Shown: piece by piece, positions 25,156 through 32,935 of the stretch
Layout of the letters: the number at the start of each line of letters is the position of its first letter
How positions within the stretch are numbered: position 1 is the first letter of the stretch
Source of the DNA: Neolewinella marina
GTDB lineage: Bacteria; Bacteroidota; Bacteroidia; Chitinophagales; Saprospiraceae
Direction: 5' to 3'
Length of the DNA: 64,000 bases
Assembly: GCF_002631205.1 (NCBI RefSeq)
Contig: NZ_PDLO01000002.1
Location: 496,001 to 560,000, forward strand
Program-made: the position numbers and the translations under genes
The notes under the pieces: model-generated
What the model was told of the DNA's origin: nothing
Seen by the model: the letters and a program-made list of their open reading frames with translations, nothing else
Databases searched by the model: none

Positions 25156-25920
25156 ATGCAAAGAAGAAACTTCATTAAGGCGGGTGCCGCGGGTGCCGTG
25201 GCCGTCGCCGGAAGCCCCCTGGGAGCAATGAATCGTACCCGACCCGCTGCCGACAACGAGATCATCGAGTGGCGCACCTACGAGATGAACTTCGGAGGCA
25301 ACGAAAAGCTGCTGCGCGATTACCTTACCAATGCCCTCCACCCCGCCCTGCTGCGCAAGGGTGCGACCCAGTTTGCCCTCTTCCACGAATACGGACAGCC
25401 CAATCCGGCCAAGCTCCACGCGATGATCAGCTACCCGGATGCGGCCACCTACGTGGCCGCCCAATCGCTGGCCGACGACCAGGTCTACCAGTCCGCCGCC
25501 AAGGAATACGACGCGGTATCGGCCGATAAGCCCATCTACGCCCGCTTTACCACCTGGCTGATGCGCGCCTTCGACGGCATGCCCAAATCCGTAGGTACCG
25601 ACCCGAACGCAGGACTGTTCGAGCTCCGCATTTACGAAGGCTACTCCGAGGACGCCGTCCGCCGGAAGATCCGCATGTTCAACGACCACGAAGTGCAAAT
25701 CTTCAAGGACACCGACCTGGATGCCGTGTTTTACGGCGATCTCATCGCCGGCCCCCACCGCCCCGCCCTGGCCTACCTCCTGCAGTTTGACGACATGGAG
25801 GAACGCGACGCCAACTGGAGCAAGTTCAGCGCCCACCCGGAGTGGGTCCGCATCAAGGGCCTCCCGGAATTCGCCAATTCGGTATCCAACATCCGCCGCA
25901 CCTTCCTCGTGCCGGTCTGA
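25156..25920 (+). CDS. NIPSNAP family protein with Tat-type signal
   Basis: A 254-residue protein. The N-terminus MQRRNFIKAGAAGAVAVAGS carries a twin-arginine motif (RRNFIK), so export in folded form is predicted. The mature part has two NIPSNAP-type ferredoxin-like repeats, beginning EWRTYEMNFGG and ELRIYEGYSED, the form common in Bacteroidota and Planctomycetes. The molecular function of bacterial NIPSNAP proteins is not established. A TATCTTTC promoter-like site (25133-25140) precedes it, and a 15-bp hairpin follows 40 bp after the stop. Confidence 0.92.
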   Translation: MQRRNFIKAGAAGAVAVAGSPLGAMNRTRPAADNEIIEWRTYEMNFGGNEKLLRDYLTNALHPALLRKGATQFALFHEYGQPNPAKLHAMISYPDAATYVAAQSLADDQVYQSAAKEYDAVSADKPIYARFTTWLMRAFDGMPKSVGTDPNAGLFELRIYEGYSEDAVRRKIRMFNDHEVQIFKDTDLDAVFYGDLIAGPHRPALAYLLQFDDMEERDANWSKFSAHPEWVRIKGLPEFANSVSNIRRTFLVPV

Positions 25921-25960
25921 CCGAACCCGATTACCCGCAATTAGCGGTATCTCAGGAGCT

Positions 25961-25996
25961 GCAAAGGGCCTGTCCATAACCGGACAGGCCCTTTGC
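25961..25996. terminator. Strong hairpin, probable terminator of the NIPSNAP gene
   Basis: A perfect 15-bp stem, GCAAAGGGCCTGTCC with GGACAGGCCCTTTGC, around a 6-nt loop. The T-tract after it is weak (CATTTA), so termination efficiency is uncertain. It also stands between the NIPSNAP gene and the tRNA-derived array. Confidence 0.65.
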
Positions 25997-26001
25997 CATT
26001 T

Positions 26002-26053
26002 ACTGCGAGGGTGACTCCCCCGACCCCGATAGCTATCGGGGCCGACCTCAGGA
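26002..26053 (-). pseudogene. Diverged tRNA-Met 3'-part remnant downstream of the GIY-YIG gene
   Basis: Read on the minus strand the segment contains ATTCATAATCCTGAGGTCGG (anticodon arm and variable loop of tRNA-Met) followed by the palindrome CCCCGATAGCTATCGGGG (26024-26041) and GAGTCACCCTCGC, the distal T-arm and acceptor start. The GIY-YIG stop codon TAA (26054-26056) lies inside the copied anticodon arm. It is the outermost copy of the array at 26393-26752. Confidence 0.75.
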
Positions 26054-26353
26054 TTATGAATCTTGAATTGCGTAACGCGCTAACAGCTTCGCCCGCAGCG
26101 TATCATACTGCTGTAGGTTTTGAAGGTACACGCGGCTCTTCATTCTTTTGATGTGTCCCTCGACACGCTGGGCTTGTAATCGGCTTGTACATTTCAGGAC
26201 CAGAACCAGTTCCCACGGCTGTCCACGACTAGTGGTTGCCGTCGCCATTTGGACCGAGTTGTGCTGCGCCAGCCTTTCTTCCACATTCAAGGCAGTGCTA
26301 CCAATGTAGTAGCGATCCAGTTTTTTACTGTAAAGGATGTATACATGAGCCAC
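26054..26353 (-). CDS. GIY-YIG nuclease family protein (URI type)
   Basis: A roughly 99-residue single-domain nuclease beginning MAHVYILYSKKLDRYYIGST, in which VYI and YIG are the two halves of the GIY-YIG motif; the catalytic Arg is expected in the ERLAQHN helix and the metal-binding Glu in QRVEGHIKRM. The start is uncertain: GTG 26353 gives the compact family N-terminus, while GTG 26380 adds nine residues. A TATCTTTT promoter-like box overlaps the space between them. The gene is wedged between two tRNA-Met-derived remnants, and its stop lies inside one of them, so it looks like part of a mobile or homing unit that targets this tRNA. Confidence 0.88.
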   Translation of the reverse strand: MAHVYILYSKKLDRYYIGSTALNVEERLAQHNSVQMATATTSRGQPWELVLVLKCTSRLQAQRVEGHIKRMKSRVYLQNLQQYDTLRAKLLARYAIQDS

Positions 26354-26392
26354 AGCAAAAGATACGCTCTCTTTGCACACTGCCCTTTGCTA

Positions 26393-26750
26393 GGTACTAC
26401 GAGGGTGACGCCCCCGACCCCGATAGCCATCGGGGCGGGGGCCGGCCTCAGGATTATGAATCCTGCTCCACCAATAAAAAAAGGACCGCCCCAAAACGGG
26501 GAAGTCCTTTTCGTAGCGCGAGGGTGACTCCCCCGACCCCGATAGCCATCGGGGCGGGGCCGACCTCAGGATTATGAATCCTGCTCCACCAATGAAAAAA
26601 GGACCGCCCCAACACGGGGAAGTCCTTTTTCGTAGCGCGAGGGTGACTCCCCCGACCCCGATAGCCATCGGGGTCGGGGCCGGCCTCCGGATTATGAATC
26701 CTGCTCCACCAATGAAAAAAGGACCGCCCCAAAACGGGGAAGTCCTTTTT
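26393..26750 (-). repeat. Three tandem 119-120 bp units of tRNA-Met 3' part plus terminator
   Basis: Units are 26393-26511, 26512-26630 and 26631-26750. On the minus strand each unit reads: GGTGGAGCAGGATTCATAAT (D-loop edge and anticodon arm with CAT), TCCTGAGGTCGG, a GC palindrome in place of the T-loop, then GAGTCACCCTCGCGCTACG (T-arm and acceptor 3' strand), then a copy of the tRNA terminator. All units lack the acceptor 5' strand and most of the D arm, so none can fold as a tRNA. The tRNA gene itself heads the series at 26753-26826. Confidence 0.9.
26715..26750 (-). terminator. Terminator of the tRNA-Met gene (copied in each array unit)
   Basis: On the minus strand AAAAAGGACTTCCCC pairs with GGGGCGGTCCTTTTT around GTTTT, directly 2 nt after the tRNA 3' end, and ends in six T. 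Near-identical copies lie at about 26595-26630 and 26475-26511. Confidence 0.82.
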
Positions 26751-26752
26751 CG

Positions 26753-26826
26753 TAGCGCGAGGGTGACTCGAACACCCGACCTCAGGATTATGAATCCTGC
26801 GCTCTAACCGGCTGAGCTACCGCGCC
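26753..26826 (-). tRNA. tRNA-Met (anticodon CAT)
   Basis: Read on the minus strand: acceptor GGCGCGG, D arm GCTCAGCCGGTTAGAGC, anticodon arm CAGGA-TTCATAA-TCCTG with anticodon CAT, T arm GGGTG-TTCGAGT-CACCC, and acceptor 3' strand TCGCGCT with two G-U pairs and discriminator A. CCA is not encoded. A purine at position 1 paired by wobble argues for elongator, not initiator, tRNA; an Ile tRNA with modified C34 cannot be fully excluded. It heads an array of tRNA-derived units. Confidence 0.93.
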
Positions 26827-26894
26827 ATTTTGCCAGAAGCGGCCGCAAATATACGGGCTTTAGACAAACTTGCAATGAATTTTCAGGATTCCTT

Positions 26895-27857
26895 TCAGGC
26901 AACCTGTTCGGCGATCGCGCGGATGGTCGAGCTGTCGCCCATGGTGTAGTAATGAAGGCAGGGTACGCCTCGGGCTTTCAGCTCCTTGCTTTGGGCCGTG
27001 CACCACTCAATTCCTACCTGCACCCGCGCTTCGGCGTCCTTGGCCTTCGTCATGGCCGTGACCAGGTCGTCGGGCAGGTCGATGTGGAACATCCGCGGCA
27101 GGGAGTTCAGCTGGTAGAGTTTGGTGACGGGCTTAAGGCCGGGTACGATGGGGACGTTGATTCCGACCTTGCGGCAGGCGTCGACGTAGTCGAAGTACTT
27201 CTGGTTGTCGAAGAACATCTGGGTAACGATGTAGTCCGCCCCGGCTTCCACCTTGGCCTTGACGTACCGCAGGTCGTGCTCGAGGTTGGCGGCCTCAAAG
27301 TGCTTTTCCGGGTAGCCGGCCACGCCAATACAGAAATTGGTCTTGCTGGCGTGCTCGTCCTTGATGAGTTCGTCCAGGTAGTGACCGTTGTTCATATCGA
27401 CGATCTGCCCCACCAGTTCGCAGGCGTAGTGGTGGCCCTCCTTTTCCGGCACGAACCGCCCCTCGAACTTGCGCGCATCGCCCCGCAGCGCCAGTACATT
27501 CTGGACGTCGAGGAAGGCCAGGTCGATGAGGGCATTCTCGGTGTCCTGCTTGGTGAACCCGCCGCAGAGGAGGTGGGGAACGGCATCCACCCCGTAGCGA
27601 TGCATGATGGCGGCGCAAATGCCCACCGTACCGGGGCGCTTGCGGATGGCCGTCTTTTCGTAGTACCCGCTGGGGCGTTTCTTGTAGACGTATTCCTCCC
27701 GGTGGTAGGTGACGTCGATGAACGGCGGGTCGAACTCCATCAGGGGGTCCAGGGTGTCGAAGATCGCCTGCATGCTTCCGCCCTTGAGGGGGGGGAGGAC
27801 TTCAAAGCTGATGAGGGTTTGGCCGTTGGCCCGTTCAAAATGTTCGGTGACGCGCAT
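26895..27857 (-). CDS. metF: 5,10-methylenetetrahydrofolate reductase
   Basis: A 320-residue FAD-dependent (beta/alpha)8 enzyme reducing methylenetetrahydrofolate to 5-methyltetrahydrofolate for methionine synthesis. Family segments: ISFEVLPPLKG near the N-terminus (catalytic Glu), NVLALRGDARK, IGVAGYPEKH and DYIVTQMFFDNQKYF, followed by VPIVPGLKPVT. ATG 27857 is used since upstream codons lack conservation. An exact TACCTTTG box (27944-27951) sits 86 bp upstream, leaving an untranslated leader in which I recognise no SAM riboswitch. Confidence 0.95.
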   Translation of the reverse strand: MRVTEHFERANGQTLISFEVLPPLKGGSMQAIFDTLDPLMEFDPPFIDVTYHREEYVYKKRPSGYYEKTAIRKRPGTVGICAAIMHRYGVDAVPHLLCGGFTKQDTENALIDLAFLDVQNVLALRGDARKFEGRFVPEKEGHHYACELVGQIVDMNNGHYLDELIKDEHASKTNFCIGVAGYPEKHFEAANLEHDLRYVKAKVEAGADYIVTQMFFDNQKYFDYVDACRKVGINVPIVPGLKPVTKLYQLNSLPRMFHIDLPDDLVTAMTKAKDAEARVQVGIEWCTAQSKELKARGVPCLHYYTMGDSSTIRAIAEQVA

Positions 27858-27943
27858 AGATAACAAGTGGGCTGCCGCTGGCATACAGGGCTTGGCCAAT
27901 GAGGATTGAACCAGGTTCCGGACAAGAGGCTGATTCGGGAATG

Positions 27944-27951
27944 CAAAGGTA
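27944..27951 (-). promoter_or_regulatory. TAnnTTTG -7 box for metF
   Basis: On the minus strand TACCTTTG, an exact consensus match. The predicted leader to the ATG at 27857 is about 80 nt. Confidence 0.5.
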
Positions 27952-28013
27952 ATCAGTCCGGTTTTTTAAATAGGGTCGTTCCCATTCCCGATATACGGTA
28001 TGTAGTCTGCCCG

Positions 28014-29090
28014 CTACAGGGCGGCGTACAGGTCTTCCCAGCCCTGCCGGTTCCTCACCACCAGGTCTAGGTATTCCCGCCAGACGGCGCTGTCCTGTTC
28101 GGGCTCCTTGACCACCGCGCCGGAGAGGCTGGCGGCCAGGTGTTCCGTTTCGATGTCGCCGTTGCCGAAGTGGTGGCTGAGGGCACGACTCTGGTTGACG
28201 ACCGAGATGGCCTCGGCGGTCGACAGCGTGGAGCTGGGCGACTTCAGCTGGGTGCGGCCGTCCTCGGTGCGGCCGCTGCGCAGTTCGCGGAAGATGGTTA
28301 CCAGGCGGGTGATTTCCGCGGCGGCGTCCTGCTTGATGGGGGGCAACTGCATCCGCTCCGCGGCGGCTCGGCTGCGGTCGACCACGATGCGGACTTCTTC
28401 TTCCAGGGTGGCCGGCAGGGGCATCACCACCGTATTGAAGCGGCGGCGCAGGGCGCTCGACAATTCGTTCACCCCCCGGTCCCGGTCGTTCGCCGTGGCG
28501 ATGACGTTGAAGCCCCGCCGCGCCTGAGTTTCCCGGTTGAGCTCAGGGATGGGGAGAATCTTTTCCGAAAGCACGGTGATCAGGGCATCCTGCACGTCGC
28601 TGGGTACCCGGGTGAGTTCCTCGATCCGGACCAGTTTGCCGGTCTTCATGCCCACCATTACGGGAGAGGGTACCAGGGCGGCCTCACTGGGCCCCTCGGC
28701 CAACAACCGGGCGTAGTTCCAGCCGTACCGCAGGGCATCCTCACTCATGCCCGCCGTGCCCTGCACCAGCAGGGTGGAATCGCCACTGATGGCCGCGGCC
28801 AGGTGCTCGCTCAGCCAGGTCTTGGCGGTTCCGGGCACCCCGACCAACAGCAGGGCCCGGTCGGTTACCAGGCTGGCCACCGCCACCTCGATCAGGCGGC
28901 GCTCGCCGAAGTACTTCGTAGTGATCACCGTACCATCTTCCAGGGTATCCCCCAGGATGTAGCGCACAACGGCCTTCGGGCTCAGCCGCCAGCCTGCGGG
29001 GCGCACGTCCTGGTCGGTGGCTTCCAAGGCGCTGAGTTCGTGGGCGTAGGCATCCTCGGCGTGGGGGCGCAGGATTTCGGTTTCGGTCAT
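28014..29090 (-). CDS. MoxR-type AAA ATPase
   Basis: A 358-residue AAA+ ATPase of the MoxR group. Walker A GVPGTAKT (84-91), Walker B ending VRIEE (Glu157-Glu158), sensor 1 ATAND (Asn201) and an SALRRRF arginine-finger segment (about 213-218) are intact. MoxR ATPases act as chaperones that activate or assemble partner complexes together with a VWA protein. No VWA gene is adjacent; the best candidates are the VWA gene at 52060 and the DUF5682 gene at 47967, whose relatives cluster with this ATPase type in other genomes as far as I recall. Upstream, DUF6702 lies 40 bp away on the same strand and is probably co-transcribed. ATG 29090 is chosen for its position before the first conserved helix. 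Confidence 0.93.
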   Translation of the reverse strand: MTETEILRPHAEDAYAHELSALEATDQDVRPAGWRLSPKAVVRYILGDTLEDGTVITTKYFGERRLIEVAVASLVTDRALLLVGVPGTAKTWLSEHLAAAISGDSTLLVQGTAGMSEDALRYGWNYARLLAEGPSEAALVPSPVMVGMKTGKLVRIEELTRVPSDVQDALITVLSEKILPIPELNRETQARRGFNVIATANDRDRGVNELSSALRRRFNTVVMPLPATLEEEVRIVVDRSRAAAERMQLPPIKQDAAAEITRLVTIFRELRSGRTEDGRTQLKSPSSTLSTAEAISVVNQSRALSHHFGNGDIETEHLAASLSGAVVKEPEQDSAVWREYLDLVVRNRQGWEDLYAAL

Positions 29091-29130
29091 ACTGGTGGTA
29101 GATAGGGAGGATGCAGAGGGGGTGCCGGAC

Positions 29131-29616
29131 TTAGTACTTGCCCGCGGGTCGGTTGCGGTCCATGAGCAGGGTAGCCAGGCGCTGCTGACCATTGAAGAGC
29201 TTTACGATGTTCTTCTGGTCGGCGTAATACTCCGTGATCACGGTATTCTCCACCGTTATTCCCTCGGGGTCGGCCACGTCATCGGCGGCCAGATAGATCC
29301 AGAGGCCGTGCATGTCGTCTTCCAGTTCATACCCGACCAGTTGTACGGGCAGGCTCTCGCCGTTCCACTCCACCCGGAAATGCTTGTCGAGGTAGGCCGT
29401 GAGGTAGCGATTGGTTTCGGGATGTTCGTCCTTGGTTCCGATGTCGAGTCGTGGGGCACCGGCATCGACCATGGCGTCTTCGAGGTCATCGACGAAGACT
29501 TGCATTTCCACCTGTACCTGACCGCGTTCGGCCACGTAGCGCACGTTGGTCTTAGAAACGTGGTAATCGTGAACGGGAGGAGAGAAAAACAGCAGAAGGG
29601 TGAGCAGTAATTGCAT
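29131..29616 (-). CDS. DUF6702 family secreted protein
   Basis: A 161-residue protein with a very short signal (MQLLLTLLLFFSPPVHDYHV) and a beta-rich mature domain. The HDYHVSKTNVRYVAERGQVQ start and late YYADQKNIVKLFNGQQRLATLL match the Bacteroidota DUF6702 family. In other genomes the family is often linked to metallopeptidase or carboxypeptidase-regulatory genes, but its role is unknown. A perfect TAACTTTG promoter box lies 25 nt upstream of the ATG. The MoxR gene follows 40 bp downstream. Confidence 0.83.
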   Translation of the reverse strand: MQLLLTLLLFFSPPVHDYHVSKTNVRYVAERGQVQVEMQVFVDDLEDAMVDAGAPRLDIGTKDEHPETNRYLTAYLDKHFRVEWNGESLPVQLVGYELEDDMHGLWIYLAADDVADPEGITVENTVITEYYADQKNIVKLFNGQQRLATLLMDRNRPAGKY

Positions 29617-29641
29617 AGCGGTTGGCGGTTATCGGAAATCA

Positions 29642-29649
29642 CAAAGTTA
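29642..29649 (-). promoter_or_regulatory. TAnnTTTG -7 box for DUF6702-MoxR
   Basis: On the minus strand TAACTTTG, an exact match, 25 nt before the ATG at 29616. Confidence 0.5.
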
Positions 29650-29692
29650 ACCGATTCCGGGGGTGGAGGGTTGCTGGGGGATAAATGCTCGC

Positions 29693-29740
29693 CCGACCGG
29701 TAAGCCATCCGACCACTTCCCGGTCCGACCACTCTCACCC
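29693..29740. repeat. Three tandem 16-bp units, CCGACCACT family
   Basis: Units CCGACCGGTAAGCCAT, CCGACCACTTCCCGGT and CCGACCACTCTCACCC follow one another exactly. The same consensus (CSGACSACTWACCGGT) builds the longer array at 55979-56074. Both arrays lie within 60-100 bp upstream of a plus-strand gene. Confidence 0.8.
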
Positions 29741-29790
29741 GCATCTTTTCCCTCCTAAAGACGTTATTTTAACCAATAAATCGTCCCCCT

Positions 29791-30111
29791 ATGGCTTTCC
29801 TCCGCCTCTTCAAAACCCCCAAGAACCAGCAGTTCTCCTACAAGCCCCGCTACTGGGATCCCAAGAAGGAGGAGGCCGAGGAGCGGCGGCAGCGGATCGA
29901 AACCCTGCAAAACGGTGGCGTGGAAGGCATCAAGACCCGCCTGCGCGGCGGCTTCCGTCAGGGGACCGGGGGCGAAGCCGCCGGTCGCTACCGCAACGAA
30001 AGGGTGAGAAAGTCCAACTACAGCCTGGTCATCATCATGATCGTCCTGGTGGTCATCACCTATATACTGTATAACATCTATATGCCGGAGCTGGAAAGGA
30101 TGCTGGGCTAA
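29791..30111 (+). CDS. Small single-pass membrane protein upstream of mutL
   Basis: A 106-residue protein with a basic, charged N-terminal two thirds (RYWDPKKEEAEERRQRIETL and Gly/Arg-rich FRQGTGGEAAGRYRNERVRK) and one C-terminal TM helix, YSLVIIMIVLVVITYILYNIY. This makes it a tail-anchored type protein with a cytosolic, possibly nucleic-acid-binding head. Similar short proteins are commonly found next to mutL in Bacteroidota (from memory). The mutL start follows 42 bp after the stop, so they are likely co-transcribed. Confidence 0.8.
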   Translation: MAFLRLFKTPKNQQFSYKPRYWDPKKEEAEERRQRIETLQNGGVEGIKTRLRGGFRQGTGGEAAGRYRNERVRKSNYSLVIIMIVLVVITYILYNIYMPELERMLG

Positions 30112-30153
30112 ACTTGCTTACTTTGTGGCTCCTCTAACTGCTTCTTCTCCGCT

Positions 30154-31998
30154 ATGACGGATAATCTCGTCCAGCTACTCCCCGACGCCATTGCCAACCA
30201 GATCGCCGCCGGCGAGGTCATCCAGCGCCCCGCCAGCGTGGTGAAGGAACTGGTGGAAAATGCCGTGGACGCCGGCGCGGACGAGATCAACCTAATCATC
30301 AAGGACGCCGGGAAGACCCTGATCCAGGTCATCGACAACGGCTGCGGCATGTCCGAAACCGACGCCCGTATGTCGCTGGAGCGCCACGCCACCTCCAAGC
30401 TGCGGACCGCAGAGGACCTGTTCACCCTCCACACCATGGGGTTCCGGGGGGAAGCCCTGGCCAGCATCGTGGCCATCGCCCAGGTGGAAATGAAAACCCG
30501 CCGCGCCCCCGACGAGCTCGGCACCCGCCTCGTGGTCGAAGCCAGCGAAGTGATCACCCAGGAGCCGGCCGCCGCTCCGCCGGGAACCAGCATCGCCGTC
30601 CGGAACCTGTTTTACAACGTCCCGGCCCGCCGCAATTTCCTGAAGAGCGATTCGGTCGAACTGCGCCACATCCGCGAGGAGTACATCCGGATCGCCCTGG
30701 CCCACCCCTCGGTGCGCTTCGAGCTCCACGTGAACGACAAACTGGACCTCTCGCTTACCGCCGGGAACCTGCGGCAGCGCATCATTGCAGTATTCGGCAA
30801 GAAGTACCGCGACCTGCTGGTGCCCATTGAAGAATCAACCGACGTACTCAGCATTGGCGGCTATGTGGGCAAGCCGGAGGCCGCCCGCAAGAGCAAGGTG
30901 GGGCAGTTCTTTTTCATCAACGACCGCTACATCCGCAGCAGCTACCTCCACCACGCCGTTACCATGGCCTACGACGAGCTGCTGAGCAAGGACAGCTACC
31001 CCTTCTACGTCATCTTCCTGGAAATCGACCCCGCCCGGATCGACGTCAACGTACACCCCACCAAGCAGGAGATCAAGTTCGAGGACGAGCGCCTGATCTA
31101 CAATTACCTCAAGGCCACCATCCGCCACGGCCTGGGCCGGGCGAGCATCATGCCCACCATCGATTTCGAGTCCGACAATCCCTTCTCTCCTTCCCGCACC
31201 ACCCTGCAGTCCAGCATCAACAGTGGCAGCGACCCCGACGAGGCCCTGCCCAGCAAAATGAACCGCGAGACGCCGCGGGCCCCCTCCGATCCGGAGGCCG
31301 GTCGCCACACCAGCAACCTCCGCAACTGGGAAAAGCTCTACGACAACCTCAGCGTTGAGGTCGATACCGATACCGGGGAGGTGCTGCAGAGCCGTATGGG
31401 CCGAGAGGAAGAAGATGACTCCCCCCCCACCCAGGGGCGAGCCCCCTATCAGCTGCACCAGCGCTACATCGTCAGCGCCATCAAAAGCGGTTGGCTGCTG
31501 GTCGACCAGCAGTCGGCCCACGAGCGCATCCTCTACGAAAACTTCCTGACCACCTTGCGGGAGAAGCCCGCGGCCTCCCAGGCGTCGCTTTTCCCCCAGA
31601 CGCTCGACCTGGCCCACGCCGACGCCGACCTGATGGCGTCTCTCCTGCCGGAGCTCAACCAACTGGGTTTCGACCTGGAAGCCTTCGGGGGCGGCAGCTT
31701 CATCGTGCGAGGCATCCCCGCCGAACTGGCCGGCCGCAACAACGAGCTGGAACTCCTCGAGAAACTGCTGCAGCAGTACAAAAACAACGTCGACCTGGCC
31801 AGCGACGGCCACGAGCGACTGGCCCGCACCCTGGCCCGTGCGGCCGCCATCAAACGCGGCACCGCCCTCGACGAGGCCGAGATGCGTTCGCTCATCGACC
31901 GGCTGTTCGCCTGCGGCCAGCCCCGGGTAGCCCCCAACGGCCGGCGGTGTTACGTCAAGTATGAGCTCGACGAGGTCGAGCGGCTCTTCCAGGGATAG
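30154..31998 (+). CDS. mutL: DNA mismatch repair endonuclease MutL
   Basis: A 614-residue protein. N-terminal GHKL ATPase: IAAGEVIQRPASVVKELVENAVDAGA, IDNGCGM and MGFRGEALASI (about residues 15-110), then a second domain to about 330. A variable linker (about 335-430) leads to the C-terminal dimerisation/endonuclease domain with DQQSAHERILYE, the Bacteroidota version of DQHA(X)2E(X)4E in which the His is replaced by Gln. A metal-site CGQPRVAPNGR lies near the end. It nicks the strand to be repaired in species lacking MutH. It opens a plus-strand run including two rhomboids and an EEP hydrolase. Confidence 0.96.
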   Translation: MTDNLVQLLPDAIANQIAAGEVIQRPASVVKELVENAVDAGADEINLIIKDAGKTLIQVIDNGCGMSETDARMSLERHATSKLRTAEDLFTLHTMGFRGEALASIVAIAQVEMKTRRAPDELGTRLVVEASEVITQEPAAAPPGTSIAVRNLFYNVPARRNFLKSDSVELRHIREEYIRIALAHPSVRFELHVNDKLDLSLTAGNLRQRIIAVFGKKYRDLLVPIEESTDVLSIGGYVGKPEAARKSKVGQFFFINDRYIRSSYLHHAVTMAYDELLSKDSYPFYVIFLEIDPARIDVNVHPTKQEIKFEDERLIYNYLKATIRHGLGRASIMPTIDFESDNPFSPSRTTLQSSINSGSDPDEALPSKMNRETPRAPSDPEAGRHTSNLRNWEKLYDNLSVEVDTDTGEVLQSRMGREEEDDSPPTQGRAPYQLHQRYIVSAIKSGWLLVDQQSAHERILYENFLTTLREKPAASQASLFPQTLDLAHADADLMASLLPELNQLGFDLEAFGGGSFIVRGIPAELAGRNNELELLEKLLQQYKNNVDLASDGHERLARTLARAAAIKRGTALDEAEMRSLIDRLFACGQPRVAPNGRRCYVKYELDEVERLFQG

Positions 31999-32068
31999 CT
32001 TCGTGCCCCTGCCGGCCTGCGGAAACCGGAAGCCCTCCCGAAGCATTAGTTAACAAATCATCGCCTGC

Positions 32069-32935
32069 ATGCCGCCGCTGACCCCCGTAGTTAAGAACCT
32101 GCTCATCATCAACGTGGCGGTCTTTGCCATCCTGTTTCTGCTGCCCTACCTGGGCATCGATACGCGGGAGCTCTCCGACTTTCTGGCCCTCCACTACCCC
32201 ACCAGCGACCGCTTTCACCCCATTCAGCTGGTCAGCCACTTCTTCGTCCACGGCGGCCTGGCCCACATCTTCTTCAATATGTTCGGGCTGGTGATGTTTG
32301 GCCCCCTGCTGGAGGCCCGCTACGGCAGCAAGCGCTTCCTTTTCCTCTACCTAGCGGCCGCGGCCGGGGCGGTGGCCCTCCACTTTGGCTACACCTGGTG
32401 GCAGGTGGACCGCATGCAGGACATCGTGACGGCCTTCCAGAGCCAACCTTCCCTGGCCAATTTCAATGCCTTCTTTGACTCGGTCAACACCCGCGACCTG
32501 TACATGGACGACGGCACCCGGCTCAGTGCCGTGATCGCCAATATTCAGAATGAGCTGGTGCTGGGCGGGGCCAACGCGGAACAGACGCTGCGGGATGGCG
32601 TCGGCATGATGCAGGAGTACATCGACTTCAAGACTAGTGTACCGATGGTGGGGGCCTCCGGGGCCCTCTACGGGGTGGTGGCCGCCTTTGCCATCCTGTA
32701 CCCCGACTTCAAGCTCATGCTGATCTTTCTGCCGGTGCCCATCCGGGCCCGTTACTTCGTGCCCGTCCTGTTGGCGGTCGACCTCTTCCTCGGCATCATG
32801 GAATACAGCTGGGACCCCATTGCCCACTTCGCGCATCTGGGCGGCGCCATCGCCGGCGGGGTACTGGCCTACCTCTGGTACCGGACCGATCCGCCGGCCG
32901 GCGCCCAGCGCTGGGACCGGGGCGTACCGCGGTAA
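32069..32935 (+). CDS. Rhomboid family intramembrane serine protease (first copy)
   Basis: A 288-residue polytopic protease. TM1 is LLIINVAVFAILFLLPYL; HFFVHGGLAHIFFNMFGLVMFG holds the conserved HxxxN region; the nucleophile is Ser197 in VGASGALYG; the catalytic His lies in FAHLGGAIAGG. Between TM2 and the active-site helix there is a long non-membrane insert (about 115-185) not found in GlpG. Substrates are unknown. It is 70 bp downstream of mutL and 83 bp upstream of a second rhomboid, an arrangement I recall as common in Bacteroidota. Confidence 0.94.
   Translation: MPPLTPVVKNLLIINVAVFAILFLLPYLGIDTRELSDFLALHYPTSDRFHPIQLVSHFFVHGGLAHIFFNMFGLVMFGPLLEARYGSKRFLFLYLAAAAGAVALHFGYTWWQVDRMQDIVTAFQSQPSLANFNAFFDSVNTRDLYMDDGTRLSAVIANIQNELVLGGANAEQTLRDGVGMMQEYIDFKTSVPMVGASGALYGVVAAFAILYPDFKLMLIFLPVPIRARYFVPVLLAVDLFLGIMEYSWDPIAHFAHLGGAIAGGVLAYLWYRTDPPAGAQRWDRGVPR

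Noticed and set aside
26390-26807. Short overlapping frames on both strands (about 75-92 codons) with repeated WSRIHNPEAG- and RSARVTPPTP-type text
   Set aside because: They are translations of the tRNA-derived tandem units and of the tRNA gene itself; length equals the repeat period and no start or ribosome site is convincing.
26753-26826. Initiator tRNA-fMet assignment
   Set aside because: The acceptor begins with G pairing (wobble) to position 72 and lacks the unpaired C1 and three G-C pairs of the initiator anticodon stem.
27858-27943. SAM-type riboswitch in the metF leader
   Set aside because: The leader of about 80 nt shows none of the SAM-I, SAM-II or SAM/SAH conserved cores that I could match.
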